This document shows, piece after piece, positions 5,158 to 9,189 of a stretch of 9,189 bases of DNA. The stretch covers positions 1 to 9,189 of the forward strand of contig JABDJW010000255.1 of assembly GCA_013002375.1 (NCBI GenBank), given 5' to 3'. The stretch is from Acidimicrobiales bacterium (GTDB lineage Bacteria; Actinomycetota; Acidimicrobiia; Acidimicrobiales; SHLQ01). The notes under the pieces were generated by a model. It was not told the DNA's origin and did not search any database. It saw only the letters and a program-made list of their open reading frames with translations. Within the stretch, counting starts at the first letter, position 1. Every line of letters begins with the position of its first letter. A program made the position numbers and the translations under genes.

Positions 5158-6791
5158 GTGACGTCGGCCATGACGATGGGCGGGTTGTGGTAGTGGGTGA
5201 TGGTCGGCTGGGGGCCGACGACGTCGCCGGCCATCTCGAGCGCATCCTGCAGGGTCGAGGCCGGTCGGAATCCGAGCCGCTTCACCGCTCGAACATCGCC
5301 GCCGACGATGATGACCTGCCCCAAGTGTTGGAGCGCGTGGCTTCCCCAGTACCACATGTAGAAGGGGTGGACGCCGTGGTACGCGTGCGACGTGCGGTAC
5401 AGGTGGCGGTACCACTCGTCCTCTGCGTACTGCTTCTCGTACTTCTGCTCGATCTCGATCGGGTCGGTCGTGTCGGCCAGTACTTCTTCGAAGAAGTCGA
5501 TGTAGCTCGGGTGGTGGACGGGGTGGAACTCCCACGGGGTCGGATGGCTCATGATCAGAACGCCGCCCTCGCGCACCAGTGGCTTGCCGCGATACAGATT
5601 GAAGAAGTAGCCGAGTCCGAGGCACATGACCAGGATCGGGTTCATGACCGAGTTCACGTTGTACGGACAGATGTAGGGCAGGCCCATCGTCAAGACGTCG
5701 GTCTGGCCCTCGACCGGCACCAGGTGTTGAGCCAGGGTGTTGGCGGTCGTCACCTCGTGCACGGCCTCGACCTCGCCGGCCTGGACCGAGGTGAGCTCGT
5801 AGGGGGCCAGCCAGCTCTGGAACGCCTTGCGGCGGGTGGCGGCCGGCATGCGTCTGAGGCCGGCCTGCATCGCGGCGAAGGACGCCCGGTCGCGGCCGTT
5901 CCACTCCCATTCGCGTTTCTGGAGCACCGCCAGCGGGCCGTCGACACCGAAGGTGTTGTTGTTCACCGTGGTCTCGATCTGGAAGATCTTCACGCCGGCG
6001 TCTCGGATGACCTTGCCCATGCGCCAGTTGCTGTGGTGGAGCTCCGAGTTGTGGCGGTCCATGAACGATTTGGAGGCCTGCATGGTCTCGACGTTGTGGT
6101 GGTGGCGAAGCCCCTGGTAGCCGCTGAGGCCGGTCGCGGTCGATTTCCAGCCGCCATCCATCGAGACCAGGTTGATGTTCACGTACACGATGAGGTCGGA
6201 CTCGGCGGCCCGCTTGTTCATCTGCACCTCTTCGCCGTGTTTGGTCTCGCCCAGCAGCACCATGCCATCGGGGTCCTCGGCGTCGTGGTTGTACAGCGCA
6301 CCGTGGGGTTCGAAGGCGTCGTAGACGCGATCGCCGACCGCGTGGCGGAGTTCGTCCTCGGTCATGCGGCGATGCAACGCGAGCGCGGCGATGATGTGGA
6401 TGTCGTCCACGCCGGCTTCGGCTGCGAGGTCGAGGACCGCTTCGATGATGCGCTGGCGAACGTCGGGCTTGCGCATCGGGGGCAGCGGCAAGGAGATGTC
6501 GTCGAAGGCGATGGTGAGCTTCATGGTCGGCGTGAGCAGTGCCCGCAGGGGTTCCGACTCGCCGAGCGGATTGTCGAGGGCGTCGCGGATGGCACCATCG
6601 GGGTCGGACAGGCCGTCGTGAGGTTCGGCCGGGTAGATGACCCGAGAGCGGCCGGCCGGCAGCTTCTCCAGCTTCAGGCCCTCGCCGTGATGGAACAGGA
6701 TCGGTGGCGTCGACTTGTCGACGTCGAGCACGAACCCGGGCCGCGGCGTGCGGGTTCGCTTGTTGGTCTTGCCGGCGGGCAGTTGGATCAT
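5154..6791 (-). CDS. LarA-like (DUF2088, lactate racemase domain) protein with non-canonical active site
   Basis: This 545-aa protein is longer than typical LarA (about 420-430 aa). The LarA fold is indicated by ALDNPLGESEPLRALL (71-86), FDDISLPLP (96-104), the helix and strand leading to IIAALALHRRMTEDELRHAVG (133-153), YNHDAEDPDGMVLLGETKHG (167-186), GLSGYQG (221-227), GGVLIMSHPTP (409-419) and the C-terminal LGFRPASTLQDALEMA (506-521). True LarA enzymes epimerise 2-hydroxy acids with a nickel-pincer nucleotide. Here the DDxTRP arginine is Leu101, the SGGxK lysine region reads SGYQG, and the expected upstream His is not seen; His140 is kept. There is a HHH run (230-232) and a very His-, Tyr- and Trp-rich C-terminal segment (about 420-490). 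A different cofactor or reaction is therefore likely. The ATG overlaps the stop of the reductase gene (ATGA), and its own TGA overlaps the acyltransferase GTG. The substrate may be a lipid or acyl derivative, by context only. Confidence 0.85.
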   Translation of the reverse strand: MIQLPAGKTNKRTRTPRPGFVLDVDKSTPPILFHHGEGLKLEKLPAGRSRVIYPAEPHDGLSDPDGAIRDALDNPLGESEPLRALLTPTMKLTIAFDDISLPLPPMRKPDVRQRIIEAVLDLAAEAGVDDIHIIAALALHRRMTEDELRHAVGDRVYDAFEPHGALYNHDAEDPDGMVLLGETKHGEEVQMNKRAAESDLIVYVNINLVSMDGGWKSTATGLSGYQGLRHHHNVETMQASKSFMDRHNSELHHSNWRMGKVIRDAGVKIFQIETTVNNNTFGVDGPLAVLQKREWEWNGRDRASFAAMQAGLRRMPAATRRKAFQSWLAPYELTSVQAGEVEAVHEVTTANTLAQHLVPVEGQTDVLTMGLPYICPYNVNSVMNPILVMCLGLGYFFNLYRGKPLVREGGVLIMSHPTPWEFHPVHHPSYIDFFEEVLADTTDPIEIEQKYEKQYAEDEWYRHLYRTSHAYHGVHPFYMWYWGSHALQHLGQVIIVGGDVRAVKRLGFRPASTLQDALEMAGDVVGPQPTITHYHNPPIVMADVT

Positions 6792-9142
6792 GATCGGCTT
6801 CTCGGGGGGAGAGGAACGTACTTGGGTGGACCGCCTGGCGACTTGGCGAAGTGCTCGACCAGCCAGCCCCGCTTGCGAGCCAAGGCGGCCAGCTTGGTCT
6901 CGGGATTCACGGCGACCGGAAATCCGACCGCTTCGAGCATCGGGAGGTCGCTGGAGGAATCGGCGTAGGCCACGGCCTCACGCAGGTCGATGTCGTTGGC
7001 GCGGGCGTAGTCCGCCAGCGCCTGGTAGCGCGCCTCGCCGGTGGGGGGCACGCCGGTCATCTTGCCGTCGTAGACCGGCCGCTCCGCGGGTCCCTGGACC
7101 CCGAGCTGGGCTGAGATGATGTCGTCGAACAAGGGCTTCAGCGGGTTCACCACGAAATCGAGGGCGCCGGTGATGAGCAGCGTGCGCTGGCCGGCAGCCC
7201 GGTGCTCGCGGACTCGGCGGATCGCAGCCGGGAACGACTTGGTGAGGATGAGATCGCTGAACATCTCGGCCGCATCGGTTTCGATCCGGCTGACCGGGGC
7301 GTGTTCGTAGCGCCGATAGAACGAGCGCAGGAAATCGCTGCGATCGCGTCGATCGAGCGCGAGGAGCGCCGGCCCCTCGGCGATCAGCTGGGCCACGAAT
7401 CTGGCCCGGTGCCGGTAGGGGAGTCGGCGGGTTGCGATCCATGCGTAGCTGGTGACGACATTGCTGGCGATCAGGGTGTTCTCGAGATCGAACGCGGCGA
7501 GTTGGCGTTTGGGGTCGAGAACTTGGCCGCGGAGCCGTTCGGTGCGGTTGCTGACCTTGGCGCCGGGCGTCGACTTCACCCGGCCTTGGGCGATCACCGA
7601 GGGGAAGTGCACCTGGGTGACGTAGTGCTCCCAGTCCATGACCCGCGGGTCGAAGGCGAAGGCCTCCTGGTCGGCGGCGTCGAGACCCTCCCAATCGGTG
7701 AGGAGCCGATCGAGCGTGTACAGGGCCTCGCACTCGGCGTAGGCGCCGTAGAGCTCGACGTAGCCGAGGGCCCGATCGACTTGCTCGCGGCGCTCGTCGA
7801 GACTGGCGGCGAACTGCGCTTGTTCGCCCCGCAGAGGCAGCCGGTGGAGGATCTTCTCGGTGCGGTCGAGCACCGCCTTGGCCCGGTTGAGCTGGCCTTG
7901 CACGCGGCCGCGGCCGGGAAACGCGAAGTCGGCGACCGCGATCGGCTGGCCGCGATTGTCGTAGAGCGGGTGCTCCTGGAACCAATCCTTGGCCAGCCCG
8001 ACGAGCTGTGCGTATTTGAGCGGCGCCACCGAACCCGAGGCCACCTGCACGATGTCAGAGCCGTCGATGCCGTCGGGCCGAACACCACGGGCGGCGACCA
8101 TGACGATCGCCGCAACGACCTGATCGACCGGGATGATGTCGACCGTTCCCTCGGGGACGCCGGGAAACTCGCGCAGCAGACCCTGGGCGTAGCTGATGAT
8201 GATGGGCTCGGCCATACGGAAGCCGCGAATCCAGCCCGGAAACGGTTCGGCCAGGGCCGATTCGATGATGCTCGGTCGTACGACCGAAACATCGAGATCG
8301 CCCTTGCTCTCGTGGAGCGCCTTCTCGCCCAGCGACTTGGTGTAGGCGTAGGCGTCGGGAAAGCCGAGCGAGCTGGCCCGGGCCCGGCCCCGTTCGGCCA
8401 TCTGATCGGTGACCCAACGGTTGCGCAATTGCTCGGTCTTGGCCGACAGCGCGGGGATGCCGGCCGCGCCGAGTTCGGCGCGAGCGCGGCTGCGGAACTC
8501 GACGAGTCGTTCCGGTTCACGGCTCTGTCGCTCGACGTCGGTGCGGGCCTGGCGGGCAGCCTCGACCTCGGTCCGCCAATCGACATCGACGAAAAACGGA
8601 CTGGCATCGACTGGAATCTCGGGCGCATCGCCCCGTCGGCTCCCCGCGACGTAGCACGTCGAGACCGCCACGAGATGGGGTGATACGCCGAGCTCGTGCA
8701 GGGTGTGGGCGATGCGGACGGGCCCGAGCAGGTTGATCTCCACCGCGAGGTCGAGGGGGCTGTCGAACGAGACCGTGGCAGCCGAATGGATCACGATGTC
8801 GCAACTGGCCAGGGCGGCGCGCCCTTCATCATCGAGGCCGAGCCCGTCGCGGCCCACATCGCCCGCGACGGCGGTGAACCGGGCGCCCATGGCATCGTCG
8901 AAGTCCTCGCCGTGCAGTTCGCGGAGCCGGTCGAACGCGTCGTTCTTCAGGATTTCCCGGCGAATGCGTTGTTCGGCCCCACGACGGCCGGGCCGCACGA
9001 TCAGCACCAGGTGGCAATCGGGTATCTGGCGCAGCAACCGTTCGACCAGCGCGGTGCCCAAGAAGCCGGTCGAGCCGGTAATGGCGATCCGTTTGCCGGC
9101 CAGGTTCTCTCGAATCATCGGCGTTGTTTTACCACCTGCCAC
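6788..9142 (-). CDS. Fatty acyl-CoA reductase (SDR type) fused to a HAD-IB phosphatase-like domain
   Basis: In this 784-aa protein, residues 15-370 are an extended short-chain dehydrogenase of the male-sterility/thioester-reductase (NAD_binding_4) kind, which reduces fatty acyl-CoA to aldehyde or alcohol with NAD(P)H. Evidence is TGSTGFLG (22-29), DIVIHSAATVSFD (115-127), STCYVAG (161-167), catalytic Tyr265/Lys269 in YAYTK and VVRPSIIESALAEPFPGW (287-304). A long charged helical insert (185-260) separates Ser161 from Tyr265. Residues 375-545, including FAFDPRVMDWEHYV (495-508), resemble the C-terminal domain of fatty acyl reductases. Residues 548-765 are HAD-IB: motif I FDLENT (Asp552, Glu554), motif II ITG (Thr658), Lys694 in YDGK and motif IV ADSSSD (Asp728, Asp732). 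Motif I normally reads DxDxT, so Glu554 is unusual. The GTG at 9142 is chosen because GGGAGG lies seven bases upstream; an ATG at 9118 is the alternative. It is the first gene of a coupled operon whose promoter is not clearly visible. Confidence 0.9.
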   Translation of the reverse strand: MAGGKTTPMIRENLAGKRIAITGSTGFLGTALVERLLRQIPDCHLVLIVRPGRRGAEQRIRREILKNDAFDRLRELHGEDFDDAMGARFTAVAGDVGRDGLGLDDEGRAALASCDIVIHSAATVSFDSPLDLAVEINLLGPVRIAHTLHELGVSPHLVAVSTCYVAGSRRGDAPEIPVDASPFFVDVDWRTEVEAARQARTDVERQSREPERLVEFRSRARAELGAAGIPALSAKTEQLRNRWVTDQMAERGRARASSLGFPDAYAYTKSLGEKALHESKGDLDVSVVRPSIIESALAEPFPGWIRGFRMAEPIIISYAQGLLREFPGVPEGTVDIIPVDQVVAAIVMVAARGVRPDGIDGSDIVQVASGSVAPLKYAQLVGLAKDWFQEHPLYDNRGQPIAVADFAFPGRGRVQGQLNRAKAVLDRTEKILHRLPLRGEQAQFAASLDERREQVDRALGYVELYGAYAECEALYTLDRLLTDWEGLDAADQEAFAFDPRVMDWEHYVTQVHFPSVIAQGRVKSTPGAKVSNRTERLRGQVLDPKRQLAAFDLENTLIASNVVTSYAWIATRRLPYRHRARFVAQLIAEGPALLALDRRDRSDFLRSFYRRYEHAPVSRIETDAAEMFSDLILTKSFPAAIRRVREHRAAGQRTLLITGALDFVVNPLKPLFDDIISAQLGVQGPAERPVYDGKMTGVPPTGEARYQALADYARANDIDLREAVAYADSSSDLPMLEAVGFPVAVNPETKLAALARKRGWLVEHFAKSPGGPPKYVPLPPRSRS

Positions 9143-9149
9143 CGCGAAT

Positions 9150-9160
9150 CCTCCCTTCCG
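9150..9160 (-). promoter_or_regulatory. Ribosome binding site deciding the GTG start of the reductase gene
   Basis: On the minus strand GGAAGGGAGG ends seven bases before the GTG at 9142, an ideal purine-rich Shine-Dalgarno. This favours the GTG over the in-frame ATG eight codons downstream, which has only GCAGGTGG at a longer distance. No convincing -10 or -35 is seen in the remaining bases to the window edge. Confidence 0.6.
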
Positions 9161-9189
9161 CCCCCGCTGGGGTCAGGTCTACGTTGGAC

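Noticed and set aside
5158..5910. Upstream extension of the acyltransferase frame to 5910
   Set aside because: The extension lies wholly inside the LarA-like gene in another frame and is Arg/Pro/His-rich; the GTG at 5157 gives a normal PlsC length and the GTGA overlap.
5103..6968. Long plus-strand open frame (621 codons) opposite the LarA-like gene
   Set aside because: It is antisense to a gene with clear family motifs and 4-bp overlaps with its neighbours. Its translation is rich in Val, Asp, Gly and Arg without any domain signature, as expected of a GC-rich shadow frame.
7202..8683. Plus-strand open frame (493 codons) opposite the reductase-HAD gene
   Set aside because: Low-complexity shadow translation with no recognisable motif; the minus strand encodes a well-supported enzyme throughout.
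9160..9189. Possible promoter and small CCCC/GGGG hairpin upstream of the reductase gene
   Set aside because: No convincing -10 or -35 pair is present in the few bases before the window edge, and the hairpin stem is too short to support.

Overview
The window is high-GC, densely coded DNA with actinobacterial features: GTG starts, 4-bp ATGA/GTGA gene overlaps, apparently leaderless starts and lipid-metabolism genes with actinobacterial-style architectures. I infer an Actinomycetota member, possibly of the class Acidimicrobiia, but there is no rRNA or other marker gene to settle this.

Layout, left to right. (1) Positions 1-482, minus strand: the N-terminal 160 codons of a mitochondrial-type aconitase, cut by the window edge. 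(2) Positions 612-1355, plus strand: a GntR/HutC-type regulator with a UTRA ligand domain, divergent from the aconitase. The 129-bp gap between them holds overlapping promoter-like and operator-like elements. (3) Positions 1441-2507, minus strand: two tandem paralogous small acidic lipoproteins that share a four-cysteine pattern. A strong hairpin terminator follows the second one. (4) Positions 2655-3440, plus strand: a class I SAM-dependent methyltransferase, divergent from the lipoproteins. An 8+8 inverted repeat lies between them. (5) Positions 3458-9142, minus strand: a probable four-gene operon. In order of transcription it encodes a fatty acyl-CoA reductase fused to a HAD-IB phosphatase-like domain (784 aa), a LarA/DUF2088-like protein (545 aa), a PlsC-type acyltransferase (294 aa) and a small two-TM membrane protein (about 261 aa). 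The first three genes are joined by ATGA and GTGA overlaps, so they are very probably translated together.

The operon in (5) is the most interesting part. Acyl-CoA reduction, a phosphatase-like domain and a glycerolipid-type acyltransferase point to synthesis of a modified lipid, for example an alcohol-, wax- or ether-derived one. The LarA-like protein appears to lack several residues by which true LarA enzymes bind the nickel-pincer cofactor, so its chemistry is open. The product of the pathway is not known from this sequence.

I see no tRNA, rRNA, CRISPR array, insertion sequence or origin. Intergenic stretches are all under 150 bases.
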